This document shows positions 51,371 through 61,042 of a DNA stretch of 64,000 nucleotides, piece by piece. Location: NCBI GenBank assembly GCA_018304465.1, contig JAGVWC010000011.1:87757-151756 (forward strand), written 5' to 3'. Numbering within the stretch: the stretch's first letter is position 1; the number at the start of each line of letters is the position of its first letter. This stretch comes from Candidatus Iainarchaeum sp. (GTDB taxonomy: Archaea; Iainarchaeota; Iainarchaeia; Iainarchaeales; JAGVWC01). The position numbers and the translations under genes were made by a program. The notes beneath the pieces were generated by a model, which was not told where the DNA came from, searched no databases, and saw only the letters and a list, made by a program, of their open reading frames with translations.

Positions 51371-52942
51371 CTATTGAATCGTTCCCTGATACTCGTTATT
51401 CGAAGAACTGGTCTCCACAAACAAGTCGTTCGGATCAATCACCACGCGCACCGTTTTTCCGAGCAGGTTTGAATCCGTCTGATAATACAAAATGTGGGTT
51501 CCGCTGTTAATCGCGTTGGCAAAACTCGTCAACACGCCGTTTTCATGGGCATACACCTGCGTATATTCGGCCGCCAGGACGCCGTCGATATACAATTCCA
51601 CCGGGATCATCGTGGCCCCCAACTTGTTGGAATCCGAAAAACCGTAATCCACCACGAAACCTGACACCCTTAATTCGTTATCGTCAAATCCAAGACCCCA
51701 GGTCGCCGGACCTGCAATCGACAAATCCCCCGAAGCACAGCCATACACTTCCGTGCGGTTAATGTCACAGCAATACGCGGAATCCGACGCGGTCGACCAC
51801 CCGTTTTCATCCGGCGTATAATGAATGCCGGTTTGCGGCAAGAAATCGACAATACACGCCGAACCCACGGAACAAATCTGACCGCCTTGCGCACTGCACG
51901 TCGGAGCCGGGGGCGCTTGGCACGTACCCGTACAACAGGCATTGGAACCATTCGCGTCCACTACGGTCGTTGAGCACGAAAGCCCAGTTCCGCACACGCT
52001 TCCGTTCATTTGCGCGCAGGTTTTCAGCACACACGTGCCCGCGACACACGTTTTGTTCGAATCCGCACACGTGACCCCTGCACACGGATCAATCGCGGCG
52101 CACGTCCCCGTACAGCACGAATTCGTGTCTTTCGAAGAAACCACGGAAACCGAACAAACCTTGTTGACATCGCACACGCTTCCGTTCAAATCCGCGCAGA
52201 ATTTGAAGGAACACGCCGTGCAACACAACCCCGTATTGTTCGCGTTAATGTAACCGCCCGTGCACGCCTGATTACTTGCACAAATCACGCCGTTTTGATC
52301 CGAACAATTCTTCAAACCCGCCTGAAAAGTACACGGCAATGATTCCGAAGGTTTGTTTTGGTCGATTACACAACCCGATTTCAAAGAACACGTGCGCGTC
52401 TGCTTGTTGCCGTCGCACAAGGTCCACAACGAACAATTCCACGGATTTTCGCACGGATTCGGCGGCGTCTGGTTCAAATCGGGAACAACTTGATTCGCAT
52501 CCGGCACCGGAGAGCCGTTTTGATCCGACACCCCGGTGTTTTGATCCGCATCCGAATTCGAATCCGATGCATTTAAATCGGACGGATTGGAAAAACCCGT
52601 TTGTTTTTCAAACGCGCACACCAGTTGCAGATTCTGGTCCACCAAAACAACCAACACCAAATCGGCATCCTTAAAAGTGCCCGAATAAAAATCCCGCGAT
52701 GCGATGTTTTGATCGCAGTTTTCCGTCCAATAATTCGCGTCCGCTTCAAACGACGCTTTTGGATAACTTCCAAACGACAGGACCGCGTTCGGATGCGACG
52801 CCAAAAATTGTTTGACTTGCGGAAAATCCTTCACGATGGTTTCCGGCGAACTGGACGAAAGACACCCAAGTAAAAGCACGGAAACCAATACATAAAACAA
52901 TAACCCGTATCGACCAAAAACACTTCCGAATCCTTGCGACAT
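51371..52942 (-). CDS. Cys-rich surface lipoprotein with Asn/Asp-rich linker and C-terminal CARDB-like domain
   Basis: 523 residues from the ATG at 52942 (TATA-like AAATTTATTAAC about 25 bases ahead); the frame 14 codons longer crosses the promoter. Signal and lipobox V-L-L-L-G-C near residue 27. An N-terminal domain (to ~120), an N/D/P/Q linker, then some ten Cys-rich segments of the type C-x-x-x-N-G-S-V-C and S-N-A-C-C-T-G-T-C (about 190-400), and a beta-sandwich of CARDB type at the end. Likely lipid-anchored and disulfide-rich outside the cell. Related in style to the proteins at 2870 and 63436. Confidence 0.75.
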   Translation of the reverse strand: MSQGFGSVFGRYGLLFYVLVSVLLLGCLSSSSPETIVKDFPQVKQFLASHPNAVLSFGSYPKASFEADANYWTENCDQNIASRDFYSGTFKDADLVLVVLVDQNLQLVCAFEKQTGFSNPSDLNASDSNSDADQNTGVSDQNGSPVPDANQVVPDLNQTPPNPCENPWNCSLWTLCDGNKQTRTCSLKSGCVIDQNKPSESLPCTFQAGLKNCSDQNGVICASNQACTGGYINANNTGLCCTACSFKFCADLNGSVCDVNKVCSVSVVSSKDTNSCCTGTCAAIDPCAGVTCADSNKTCVAGTCVLKTCAQMNGSVCGTGLSCSTTVVDANGSNACCTGTCQAPPAPTCSAQGGQICSVGSACIVDFLPQTGIHYTPDENGWSTASDSAYCCDINRTEVYGCASGDLSIAGPATWGLGFDDNELRVSGFVVDYGFSDSNKLGATMIPVELYIDGVLAAEYTQVYAHENGVLTSFANAINSGTHILYYQTDSNLLGKTVRVVIDPNDLFVETSSSNNEYQGTIQ

Positions 52943-53160
52943 GTCACAAATTGCTTTGAAGGAGTTAATAAATTTTTCCTGCATAACCCCAAAAAACCAA
53001 TGAAAACCGTTTCTTTGAAGATTGGGCCGAAGAAGAAATGCGCCCTTTGAATGAATGCAACGAGAATTATAAAAAACTTGTTTTGTCCAACATAAGCCGA
53101 GAGATTTTTAAGGGGGAACCGCCAAAAGAATCTTGGACGAAAACAAAAGCAGGCTGTGCC

Positions 53161-54828
53161 ATGAAACACCCGAAACAAAACGGAAACAAGACCAAATACA
53201 TCGTGGTTACCGGCGGCGTCATCAGCGGGCTTGGCAAAGGAATCGTCACCGCAAGCATCGGAAACCTTCTCAAAGCCCACGGATTCTCGGCAACCGCCAT
53301 CAAAATCGACCCCTATCTGAATTTCGACGCGGGAACCATGCGTCCCACCGAACACGGCGAAGTATTCGTCACGTTTGACGGCGGAGAAACCGACCAGGAC
53401 ATCGGAACCTACGAACGATTCATGGACGAAAAACTCTCCCGCACCCATAACATCACTACCGGACAAGTATTCGGATCCGTGATCCAACGCGAACGAAACC
53501 TCGAATACGCCGGAAAAACCGTCCAGGTCACCCCGCATATTCCGGATGAAATCATTCGCCGCATCCGCGAAATCGAACAAAAAACCGATGCGGATTTCAT
53601 TTTGATCGAAGTCGGCGGTGTCATCGGCGACTACGAAAACGTTTTGTTCATCGAAGCCGTCAAACAAATGTACCTCAAAGGAGACCCCATGGCGTTCGTA
53701 CACGTGGTGTTTCTTCCGGTTCCAAACAATCTCGGGGAAATGAAAACAAAACCCGCACAACACTCGATTCGCGCCTTAAACGAACTCGGAATATTCCCCG
53801 ACTTTGTGATCGCGCGTTCTTCACAGCCCATTGACGACCCGCGCAAAGAAAAATTATCCGTTTTTTCCAACATTCCCGTCGAAGCCACGATTTCGGCGCC
53901 CGACCTTGAAACCGTGTACGCCGAGCCATTGGTTTTTGAACAACAAGGATTCTCCCAAAAAATCCTCAATCACTTCGGACTCATTTCGCGCAACATGGAT
54001 TACATCAATTCCTGGCGTGAATTCGTGTTATCCATCAAAAAAGCGTCGGAAACCAAAAAAATCGGCATCGTCGGAAAATACTTTGATACCGGAGACTTCA
54101 CGCTCGAAGACTCCTACGTATCCGTCATCGAAAGCGTCAAACACGCCTGCTGGAAACACGGAATCAAACCCCAAATCCACTGGATCGACTCGAAACGATT
54201 CGAAAAAAACTCCGAAACCCTCGAAGAACTCAAAGAACTCGACGGCGTCATCGTTCCAGGAGGATTCGGATCCAGCGGCGTTGAAGGAAAAATCAAAGCG
54301 ATTCAATTTTGCCGCGAAAACAAAATTCCTTTTCTCGGACTATGCTATGGACTCCAATTGGCAGTGGTCGAATACTGCCGCAACGTCGTCGGACTCAAAG
54401 ACGCGCACACCACCGAAATCAATCCCGACACGCTTTTTCCCGTGATCGACATTATGAAAGAACAAAAACACAATCTGGAAACCAAAAATTTCGGAAACAC
54501 CATGCGATTAGGCGAATACGACGCCCAACTATTACCCGGAAGCATCGTTTCGAGTTTGTACGGAAAAGACGTTATCAAAGAACGCCACCGGCACCGCTAC
54601 GAAGTCAACCCCGAATACGAAAAACAAATCGAAAACGCGGGACTCGTGTTTTCAGGGCGAAATCCGCAACGAAGACTCGTGGAATTCATCGAATTACCGG
54701 GCCACCCGTATTTCGTGGCCACGCAAGCGCACCCCGAATTCACCAGTCGACCCTTGCGACCCCACCCGTTGTTTAACGGCTTTGTTGCCGCCATGAAACA
54801 ACAAAAAATTACTTTAAAAACTCTTTAA
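53161..54828 (+). CDS. pyrG: CTP synthase
   Basis: 555 residues from the ATG at 53161; the upstream in-frame extension is not homologous. Makes CTP from UTP, glutamine and ATP. Synthase domain: V-V-T-G-G-V-I-S-G-L-G-K-G, D-P-Y-L-N-F-D-A-G-T-M; glutaminase domain with the Cys of L-C-Y-G-L-Q and H-P-E-F. Complete and typical. Confidence 0.97.
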   Translation: MKHPKQNGNKTKYIVVTGGVISGLGKGIVTASIGNLLKAHGFSATAIKIDPYLNFDAGTMRPTEHGEVFVTFDGGETDQDIGTYERFMDEKLSRTHNITTGQVFGSVIQRERNLEYAGKTVQVTPHIPDEIIRRIREIEQKTDADFILIEVGGVIGDYENVLFIEAVKQMYLKGDPMAFVHVVFLPVPNNLGEMKTKPAQHSIRALNELGIFPDFVIARSSQPIDDPRKEKLSVFSNIPVEATISAPDLETVYAEPLVFEQQGFSQKILNHFGLISRNMDYINSWREFVLSIKKASETKKIGIVGKYFDTGDFTLEDSYVSVIESVKHACWKHGIKPQIHWIDSKRFEKNSETLEELKELDGVIVPGGFGSSGVEGKIKAIQFCRENKIPFLGLCYGLQLAVVEYCRNVVGLKDAHTTEINPDTLFPVIDIMKEQKHNLETKNFGNTMRLGEYDAQLLPGSIVSSLYGKDVIKERHRHRYEVNPEYEKQIENAGLVFSGRNPQRRLVEFIELPGHPYFVATQAHPEFTSRPLRPHPLFNGFVAAMKQQKITLKTL

Positions 54829-54847
54829 ACTTCTTTTTTACGTCCAC

Positions 54848-56011
54848 ATGACTTTGGAACGATTATTCGTCGGCGAAAAAGAAATTCTTCTTATTGGAAC
54901 CGCCCATATTTCAGCCGAAAGCGTTCGCCTCGCACAAGAAACCATCTTGACCGAAAAACCGGATGTTGTCGGAATCGAACTCGACGAACAACGCTATCAC
55001 CAGCTCAAAAACGATTCCAAATGGCAGTCAACCGACATTGGCGCCGTTATCAAAGAAGGAAAAACCTATTTGCTTTTGCTCAATATTTTCCTGTCCAATC
55101 TCCAGCGACGCCTCGGCGAAAGCGTTTCCATGAAACCCGGACAAGAAATGATCATCGCCGAACAAACCGCGACCCAAAACGGAATCCCCGTCGCGTTACT
55201 GGACCGAAACATCCAGGTCACGATGCAACGCGCGTTCGGCCTCATGCCATTAATGGAAAAACTCCGACTCGGGTATTACTTGCTGATGGGAATATTCGGC
55301 GGCGGAACCGGAGAAAAAATCACTCCCGAAAAAATCGAAGAACTCAAACGCCAAGACATCGTCACCAATCTGATCCAAGAACTCGGACAAAAAGCGCCCA
55401 CCGTCAAACAAGTACTCGTGGACGAACGCGACCAATTCATCGCCAAACGCATCCTGGACACGCCCGCCAAAAAAATCGTGTGCGTCATCGGCGCGGGACA
55501 CGTAGCCGGAATCAAAAAAATTCTTCAAAACCCGGTTTTTATCGATGAAAAAAAACTCATGGAGCTCCCCAAAAAAAACAACACGTGGAGTTTTCTCAAA
55601 TGGGTCATTCCACTTGCCTTCGTTGCCCTCATGGCCTGGTTTTTTTTGGAAAAAGGACTCGTATCCAGCATTCACGCGATCGCATACTGGATTCTCATTA
55701 CGGGAATGTTTTCGGCCATCGGCGCCGCTTTTGCCAAAAGCCATCCGCTCACAATCGCCACCGCTTTTTTGGCCGCGCCGCTCACCACCCTGCACCCGTT
55801 TTTGGCTTCAGGTTGGATCGCCGGCGGAATCGAAGCCAAATACAACACGCCTCAAGTCCGCGATTTTCAATCGCTCAATCAATTGAACAGCTACTCGGAT
55901 TTCGAAAAAAACCGCGTCACGCATTTATTGATCGTTGCTTCATACACGAACCTCGGAAGCACGCTCGGCGTTCTCATCGCATTTCCGTATTTACTTAGCA
56001 GTCTGGCGTAA
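54848..56011 (+). CDS. TraB/PrgY-family membrane protein
   Basis: 387 residues. N-terminal TraB domain: L-I-G-T-A-H-I-S-A-E-S-V, G-I-E-L-D-E-Q-R-Y, E-R-D-Q-F-I-A-K and V-C-V-I-G-A-G-H-V-A-G-I, the GxxH motifs of the family. The last ~150 residues hold about four membrane helices. The bacterial PrgY member sheds a peptide pheromone; the archaeal role is unknown, with a peptidase-like activity suspected from the Tiki/TraB superfamily. Nineteen bases after pyrG. Confidence 0.88.
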   Translation: MTLERLFVGEKEILLIGTAHISAESVRLAQETILTEKPDVVGIELDEQRYHQLKNDSKWQSTDIGAVIKEGKTYLLLLNIFLSNLQRRLGESVSMKPGQEMIIAEQTATQNGIPVALLDRNIQVTMQRAFGLMPLMEKLRLGYYLLMGIFGGGTGEKITPEKIEELKRQDIVTNLIQELGQKAPTVKQVLVDERDQFIAKRILDTPAKKIVCVIGAGHVAGIKKILQNPVFIDEKKLMELPKKNNTWSFLKWVIPLAFVALMAWFFLEKGLVSSIHAIAYWILITGMFSAIGAAFAKSHPLTIATAFLAAPLTTLHPFLASGWIAGGIEAKYNTPQVRDFQSLNQLNSYSDFEKNRVTHLLIVASYTNLGSTLGVLIAFPYLLSSLA

Positions 56012-56018
56012 AAAAAAG

Positions 56019-56894
56019 CTATTCCGTCAGTCTGCCGCCGAGTTCCGCAAGCAAACCGCGCCATTTCCGGGACTCGATACTGGTTTCCTGAACCAATTCC
56101 TGATTTTGTCGAACCAATTCCGCGAAATGAATCGTGAAATTCGGATGCAACCGGCGTTGTTGACGCAGCGCCGCCCACACCAACCGCAATTGTTCTTGTC
56201 GAGCGGAGAGAACGCTGGTGAAAGTGTCCATGTTACGCGCGATTTGCCGGACATACATGCGCGCCAATTGGGTTTCGTCAAAACCGCCTTTCGAATACCG
56301 CGCGTAAATGGTTCGACGCACCCGACGCCCTTCAATATGCGATCGAGCCATGGCACGCCGGGCAAAGTCAAAATTTTCCGACGCGTTTTGAAAACCAGGG
56401 TTATTGGCTTCAAAATTCGCGACGAACATTTTTTCGCGGAAAAACTGCGGTTTTTCAAGCAGCCGGTCGTATGCGGAAAGCCACTGGGTTACTGCGGGCA
56501 CGCGCGCTTGTGTCGTAAGCTTCATCGCCCGCGTCAAATAGGCCCGATTCAAAGGCTGATGCTCGCCCAACAGAAAAGAATAATACACCGCTTTTCGATA
56601 CACTTCGCCGGTTGCTTGATAAAGTTTCGTTTCAAGAATCCAAAGATTTTTTTCCTGTTCAATCGCCGGTTCCGTGCCTTTAGGCAAACGATTAATTTCC
56701 AGTAGCGCTTTCAAGAATTGTTCGGCCGCTTTTTCAGCGTTTTCGTGCAAGGCCTTCATTCGGCCGCGGGCAATCCGAAGCAACCGAATGCGAATGCGTT
56801 CCAGTTGGGTTTTGGAATACGTTTTGATGAATTCCCCCGTTCGAGTCATTCGCCGTTTGATAACGTCATACCCTTTGATCCGATACCGGGCCAT
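56019..56894 (-). CDS. Arg-rich helical hypothetical protein
   Basis: 291 residues, strongly basic, opening M-A-R-Y-R-I-K-G-Y-D-V-I-K-R-R-M-T-R and almost all helical. R-I-R-I-R-L-L-R-I-A-R-G-R-M-K is a very basic amphipathic segment. No family recognised. Same loose class as the orphan proteins at 6880, 7399, 12474 and 49053. Convergent with the TraB gene. Confidence 0.6.
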   Translation of the reverse strand: MARYRIKGYDVIKRRMTRTGEFIKTYSKTQLERIRIRLLRIARGRMKALHENAEKAAEQFLKALLEINRLPKGTEPAIEQEKNLWILETKLYQATGEVYRKAVYYSFLLGEHQPLNRAYLTRAMKLTTQARVPAVTQWLSAYDRLLEKPQFFREKMFVANFEANNPGFQNASENFDFARRAMARSHIEGRRVRRTIYARYSKGGFDETQLARMYVRQIARNMDTFTSVLSARQEQLRLVWAALRQQRRLHPNFTIHFAELVRQNQELVQETSIESRKWRGLLAELGGRLTE

Positions 56895-57027
56895 GACAAA
56901 AAAGTGGTTTTTGAATTATTTAATGATTACGAATCCGATGGTTGGCTAAGACGGACAACAACAAAAATAAAAAAAAGAATTAGAACGAACTTGCTCTATA
57001 AATTCTTACGAATTAAATAGAAACAAC

Positions 57028-57192
57028 TTAGAAGCGATCGTTGCGCTTTGGTTTGTGTTTGGCGTAGCAGTCCCTACAGTAAACGGGTCGGGCACCATCC
57101 GGTTGGAAAGGAACTTGCGTTTGCTTTCCGCAATCGGAACAGGTGACGTCGAACATTTGCCGTGGACCAGAATTAAACCGGTCGAAAGCCAT
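57028..57192 (-). CDS. CxxC-x17-CxxC zinc-ribbon protein
   Basis: 54 residues from the ATG at 57192 (ribosome site GGAG). C-S-D-C-G-K-Q-T and V-Y-C-R-D-C-Y-A-K-H-K-P are the two Cys pairs of the short CxxC-x17-CxxC zinc family, common in uncultured archaea and bacteria; the R-P-V-Y-C-R-D-C end is typical. Small basic protein; nucleic-acid binding is likely but not shown. Confidence 0.85.
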   Translation of the reverse strand: MAFDRFNSGPRQMFDVTCSDCGKQTQVPFQPDGARPVYCRDCYAKHKPKRNDRF

Positions 57193-57314
57193 TGTCTTTT
57201 CACTCCTATTATACTTTATCATCAAACCGAAGTTCAATGATATAGTAAATCCCATAAGACATCTTTTAAACCCGCGGTTTGGCTGGATTGCCGGTAAAAC
57301 GACGTTTACAAGGG

Positions 57315-57650
57315 TTATTCGACCGAAAGGCCGTTTGGCATGGGCTTGTCCAGGCCCACTAACGAAAGAATGGTCACGCCATCGCCGACCGCCAAAAGCA
57401 TTCCTTTGGACTCGATTCCCGCGATTTTTCGCGCGGCCAAATTCGAAACCACGATGATTTGCCGGCCGACCAATTGTTCCACGGAATACAAGGGACGCAG
57501 GCCCGAAACAATGGTACGCGGCGACTCCTCGCCGATATCGATCGAAAGCCGGAATAATTTGTCTTTTCCCGCCACGGGCTCCGCGGCCAGAATCGTCGCG
57601 GTCCGCAGATCCATTTTTTTGAATTCGTCAAACGAAATTTCGTCACTCAT
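57315..57650 (-). CDS. Stand-alone tRNA-binding domain (MetG-C/Arc1p-like)
   Basis: 111 residues from the ATG at 57650, which has a GGAGG ribosome site. OB fold of the tRNA_bind family: F-K-K-M-D-L-R-T-A-T-I, F-R-L-S-I-D-I-G-E, I-V-S-G-L-R-P-L-Y, V-V-S-N-L-A-A-R-K-I-A-G-I-E-S-K-G-M. This is the C-terminal dimer/tRNA-binding part of methionyl-tRNA synthetase, often a separate gene in archaea. Last gene of a run with the CDP-alcohol transferase-like gene (eight-base overlap). Confidence 0.9.
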   Translation of the reverse strand: MSDEISFDEFKKMDLRTATILAAEPVAGKDKLFRLSIDIGEESPRTIVSGLRPLYSVEQLVGRQIIVVSNLAARKIAGIESKGMLLAVGDGVTILSLVGLDKPMPNGLSVE

Positions 57651-58311
57651 TTTTTTTCCTCCGAAACAAGGTTTTTTTCTTGAACTGGGTTTCATCGGGC
57701 GCAAGCGTTCCCTCGGTTTTTTCGGCCAGAATCGAATTCAGTCCAAACCAAATCCGGTTGATTCCCCCGATCCAAACCAAGAGCACGATGAACCACAAAA
57801 ACAATTCCATGGTTGCAAACCCGAATACCGACGGCTGCCACAACGAAACAATCACGCCAAGCAAAAGCAACAGCAATCGTTGGGTACGATTCCCCCGGTT
57901 CGGCCAGTTTTTGGAATCCGTTTTCAGGACGAGACCCGCGCGGGCCTTGGAATACGACACCAAATTTGCGCCGCACACCGCCAAAAACGCGGCCAACGGA
58001 AAATCAAAAACAAAACCCAGGAAAAAAAATGTTTCCGAAATCCGGGCCACGGTGGCATCCAAAAAACTTCGCGTGGACGAATGACCATTCTGGATGTCCG
58101 CCAAACCGTCGTCCAAACCGTCCAACAAAAGGGAAATGACCAAAAATACGACCGCGATTTCGTAGCGGCTGCGCATGAAAAAAAAAGCCGCGATTACGGC
58201 CGCGGGAACCGAAAGAATCGTCACGGCATTCGGCGAAAGACCCATGGAATCCAATGGCCTCGCCAGCCACCGAAACAAAGGCTTTGACCAATCCCGAAAT
58301 TGCGAAAACAT
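57643..58311 (-). CDS. CDP-alcohol phosphatidyltransferase-like protein with degenerate site
   Basis: 222 residues from the ATG at 58311; the upstream in-frame part is antisense to the PHP gene. Six helices and the general family profile, with L-D-G-L-D-D-G-L-A-D in place of D-x-x-D-G-x-x-A-R and R-S-F-L-D-A-T-V-A in place of G-x3-D-x3-D. The Ala-Arg pair and the last Asp, thought to be essential, are changed. Either inactive or with another reaction. Compare the intact relative at 47202. Confidence 0.75.
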   Translation of the reverse strand: MFSQFRDWSKPLFRWLARPLDSMGLSPNAVTILSVPAAVIAAFFFMRSRYEIAVVFLVISLLLDGLDDGLADIQNGHSSTRSFLDATVARISETFFFLGFVFDFPLAAFLAVCGANLVSYSKARAGLVLKTDSKNWPNRGNRTQRLLLLLLGVIVSLWQPSVFGFATMELFLWFIVLLVWIGGINRIWFGLNSILAEKTEGTLAPDETQFKKKTLFRRKKNE

Positions 58312-58331
58312 GCCAAAAAACCAAAAAAAAA

Positions 58332-59039
58332 CTATTTTCCACCCATCGGCGGTTCGCGTTTTCGGGTTAAAAAACGCCGAAACAAAGGAAACCGCAAGAC
58401 ACTCGCCGCAAACAAATTCACAGGACCCGTCGTGTGCACTTCGCGCACTCCGTTGTTTTTTACGAGATTTTTCCGGGCGTCCTCTAAGGAATCTCCGTCC
58501 ACGTGCAAGTGGCAATTGCTGATTTCCCAGGGCAGATGCGCGTCGGAGCCAACAGAAAACGGTTTGTTATGTTGCAGCGCGTATTCGAGCGCACGATCGT
58601 TTCGCTCCATCAAGCGAATCCGCGCGTTAAAAACCTCAATCAAATCCACCCGCGGCAAAATATCATCCAAGCGCTGAAACTTTCGCGACGCCATGGGATT
58701 ACGATTGTCAAACGGATGCGGAATCGCGACCAAACCCCCCTGGTCATGAATCTCGTCCAACACTTCTTCCACCAGGCTTTTTTTCAACGGCTGGTTCAAA
58801 AACAAACCCAGAATTTCCCCGGCAAAAGAAGATCCCCAATACACGCGTTGCTCTTGGCCCCGAATAAACATCCAATCCTGACGCTTGGCTTCGCGCTCCA
58901 AAACCCCCCATGAATTCGCGTTTCCATGATCTGTTGACGCCAAAACCACGCCTTGCTTTTTGGACCGGGAAATAAACGCTTTGGGTGACGTGACGCAATC
59001 GACCGAATACCACGTATGATTATGAAGATCCAATTTCAT
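58332..59039 (-). CDS. PHP-domain metal-dependent phosphoesterase
   Basis: 235 residues: D-L-H-N-H-T-W-Y-S at the start (metal motif HxH), S-T-D-H-G-N (motif II), E-Q-R and I-P-H-P-F-D (motif III) and S-D-A-H-L-P (motif IV). Members split phosphoesters in nucleotides or inositol/sugar phosphates. Upstream of the CDP-alcohol transferase-like gene with 20 bases between, so probably one operon. Confidence 0.9.
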   Translation of the reverse strand: MKLDLHNHTWYSVDCVTSPKAFISRSKKQGVVLASTDHGNANSWGVLEREAKRQDWMFIRGQEQRVYWGSSFAGEILGLFLNQPLKKSLVEEVLDEIHDQGGLVAIPHPFDNRNPMASRKFQRLDDILPRVDLIEVFNARIRLMERNDRALEYALQHNKPFSVGSDAHLPWEISNCHLHVDGDSLEDARKNLVKNNGVREVHTTGPVNLFAASVLRFPLFRRFLTRKREPPMGGK

Positions 59040-59108
59040 TCGAATGCCCTGTTAAAAAATAGGAACCAACCTGCTTAAAATAGTAAAATAGACTATTATT
59101 GACTATAT

Positions 59109-60329
59109 ATGAATACCACGGATATTCGCCGGGATTTTCCGGTTCTGGAACGCAAAATCAATGGAAAACACCTGGTGTATCTGGACAACGCCGCCACGTC
59201 CCTAAAACCCAAACAAGTCAGCGACGCCATGCACCGCTACTACATCGAAATGCCCGCCAATGTTCACCGAGGACTCCACCGATTATCCGAACAAGCCTCG
59301 CAAATCTACGAAGAAAGCCACAAAACCGTGGCCAAGTTCATCAACAGCTCCGAAACCGAAATCGCTTACATGCAAAACGCCACGGCCGCGATTAACGCCG
59401 TCATGTACTCGCTTCTTGAAAGCGGAAAACTCGATCACAAAGAAATCGTCATCAGCCGCGCCGAACACCATGCGAACCTCGTGCCCTGGCAATTCGCCGC
59501 CAAAAAAGCGCATGCCACCCTGAAATTCGTCGACTTGAATCCCGATTATACCCTTAACATGGACGACTTGGAACAAAAAATATCGGACCAAACCGCGATT
59601 GTCGCCATGGCCCACATTACCAACACGGTTGCCGCCATCAACGATGTCGCCAAAATCGCAAAAATCTCGCACGATCACGGCGCGTTGTGTCTGGTCGACG
59701 GCGCGCAATCTGTTCCTCACTTGCCCATCGACGTCAAAAAAATTGACTGCGATTTCCTCGCGTTTTCCGCCCACAAAATGCTCGGTCCCACTGGCATCGG
59801 CGTGCTCTATGGCAAAGAAAAACAACTGGACGCCATGGAACCGTTTCTTTACGGCGGAAGCATGATTCACTCGGTGACCTTGGAAACCAGCACGTGGAAC
59901 AAACTGCCCGACAAATTCGAAGCCGGGACTCCGCCGATCGGAGAAGCGTTTGGATTCCAAGCCGCCGTGCAATACCTCAAAAAAATCGGAATGACCGAAG
60001 TCCGCGAACACGAAAAACAACTCGTCGGATACGCGTTGAAAAAAATGAGCGCGATTGACGGACTCCGAATTTATGGACCCAAAGACCCGAAAAAACAAGG
60101 CGGAATCATTTTGTTCGATTATCCGCGCTTGGGTTGCCATGAACTCGCCTTGGCGATGGATGAAGCCAACAACATCGCGATCCGAAGCGGAATGCACTGC
60201 GCCGAACCCATTGTTTCAAGCATCAATCCCAACGGTCTTTGCCGCGCCAGTTTTTACATTTACAACACCGAAGAAGAAATCGACTTGTTGGCCACCACCC
60301 TGGAAGAATTACTGGGCGCGTTTTCATGA
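59109..60329 (+). CDS. sufS: SufS-type cysteine desulfurase
   Basis: 406 residues. PLP-dependent removal of sulfur from cysteine for Fe-S cluster assembly. Seen: Y-L-D-N-A-A-T-S-L-K-P, H-R-G-L-H, T-N-T-V-A-A-I-N-D, V-D-G-A-Q-S-V-P-H (Asp, His), A-F-S-A-H-K-M-L-G-P-T-G (PLP Lys) and R-S-G-M-H-C-A-E-P (active Cys). Group II/SufS type. No sufB, sufC or sufU in the window. A HAD gene overlaps its stop by four bases. Confidence 0.93.
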   Translation: MNTTDIRRDFPVLERKINGKHLVYLDNAATSLKPKQVSDAMHRYYIEMPANVHRGLHRLSEQASQIYEESHKTVAKFINSSETEIAYMQNATAAINAVMYSLLESGKLDHKEIVISRAEHHANLVPWQFAAKKAHATLKFVDLNPDYTLNMDDLEQKISDQTAIVAMAHITNTVAAINDVAKIAKISHDHGALCLVDGAQSVPHLPIDVKKIDCDFLAFSAHKMLGPTGIGVLYGKEKQLDAMEPFLYGGSMIHSVTLETSTWNKLPDKFEAGTPPIGEAFGFQAAVQYLKKIGMTEVREHEKQLVGYALKKMSAIDGLRIYGPKDPKKQGGIILFDYPRLGCHELALAMDEANNIAIRSGMHCAEPIVSSINPNGLCRASFYIYNTEEEIDLLATTLEELLGAFS

Positions 60330-61042
60330 AAAAAACCGTTGACGCCATTCTCTTTGATTTAGACCAAACCCTCGTCGATTTTTTGGCAATGAAACGGTAT
60401 TCTTGCCGCGCCGCCATCCACGCCATGATCCAAAGCGGCTTGCACTTAAAACCAAAACAAGCCGAAAAACAATTGTTTGAATTATACGACCGCTTCGGAA
60501 TCGAAGACCCGCAGATATTCCAAAGATTCCTCCGAAAAACCCAGGGAACCGTCAATTACCGGCTGCTTTCAAAAGCGATCGCCGCCTACCGCAAAGCGCA
60601 ACCCAAAGTACTGATCCCGTACCCCAACACCCGCGCCGTCTTATTGCGCCTGCAAAAAAAAGGACTGAAACTCGGCATTGTTTCCGACGCGCCGCGACTC
60701 AAAGCCTGGACACGCCTGGCGGAAATGGAACTGGAAGATTTTTTCGAAACCGTCATCGGTTTTGAAGACACCAAAAAACTAAAACCAAATCCAGCGCCGT
60801 TCAAAAAAGCCGTTCAAAAACTCAAAACTTCCGCCTACAACATTCTTTTTGTGGGCGACAATCCGCAACGCGACATCGCCGGCGCCGCGGCCGCGGGAAT
60901 GAAAACCTGCTGGGCCCAATACGGTTATCCAGCCCAATACTTCGGGAAAAAAAACACTGGAAAAAAGAAAATTTCACCGGATTACAAAATCGGTTCTTTT
61001 GCGGCGCTTGAAAAACTCGTGCAACGAATCAATTCACGGTAA
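60326..61042 (+). CDS. HAD-family hydrolase
   Basis: 238 residues from the ATG at 60326, overlapping the sufS TGA (ATGA). Motif I I-L-F-D-L-D-Q-T-L, motif II G-I-V-S-D-A-P, motif III K-K-L-K-P-N-P, motif IV F-V-G-D-N-P-Q-R-D-I-A-G-A. Subfamily IA with a helical cap (phosphoglycolate-phosphatase-like). Complete, unlike the HAD-like gene at 45614. Substrate unknown; coupling to sufS is unexplained. The end overlaps the convergent YbaK gene by 14 bases. Confidence 0.9.
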   Translation: MKKTVDAILFDLDQTLVDFLAMKRYSCRAAIHAMIQSGLHLKPKQAEKQLFELYDRFGIEDPQIFQRFLRKTQGTVNYRLLSKAIAAYRKAQPKVLIPYPNTRAVLLRLQKKGLKLGIVSDAPRLKAWTRLAEMELEDFFETVIGFEDTKKLKPNPAPFKKAVQKLKTSAYNILFVGDNPQRDIAGAAAAGMKTCWAQYGYPAQYFGKKNTGKKKISPDYKIGSFAALEKLVQRINSR

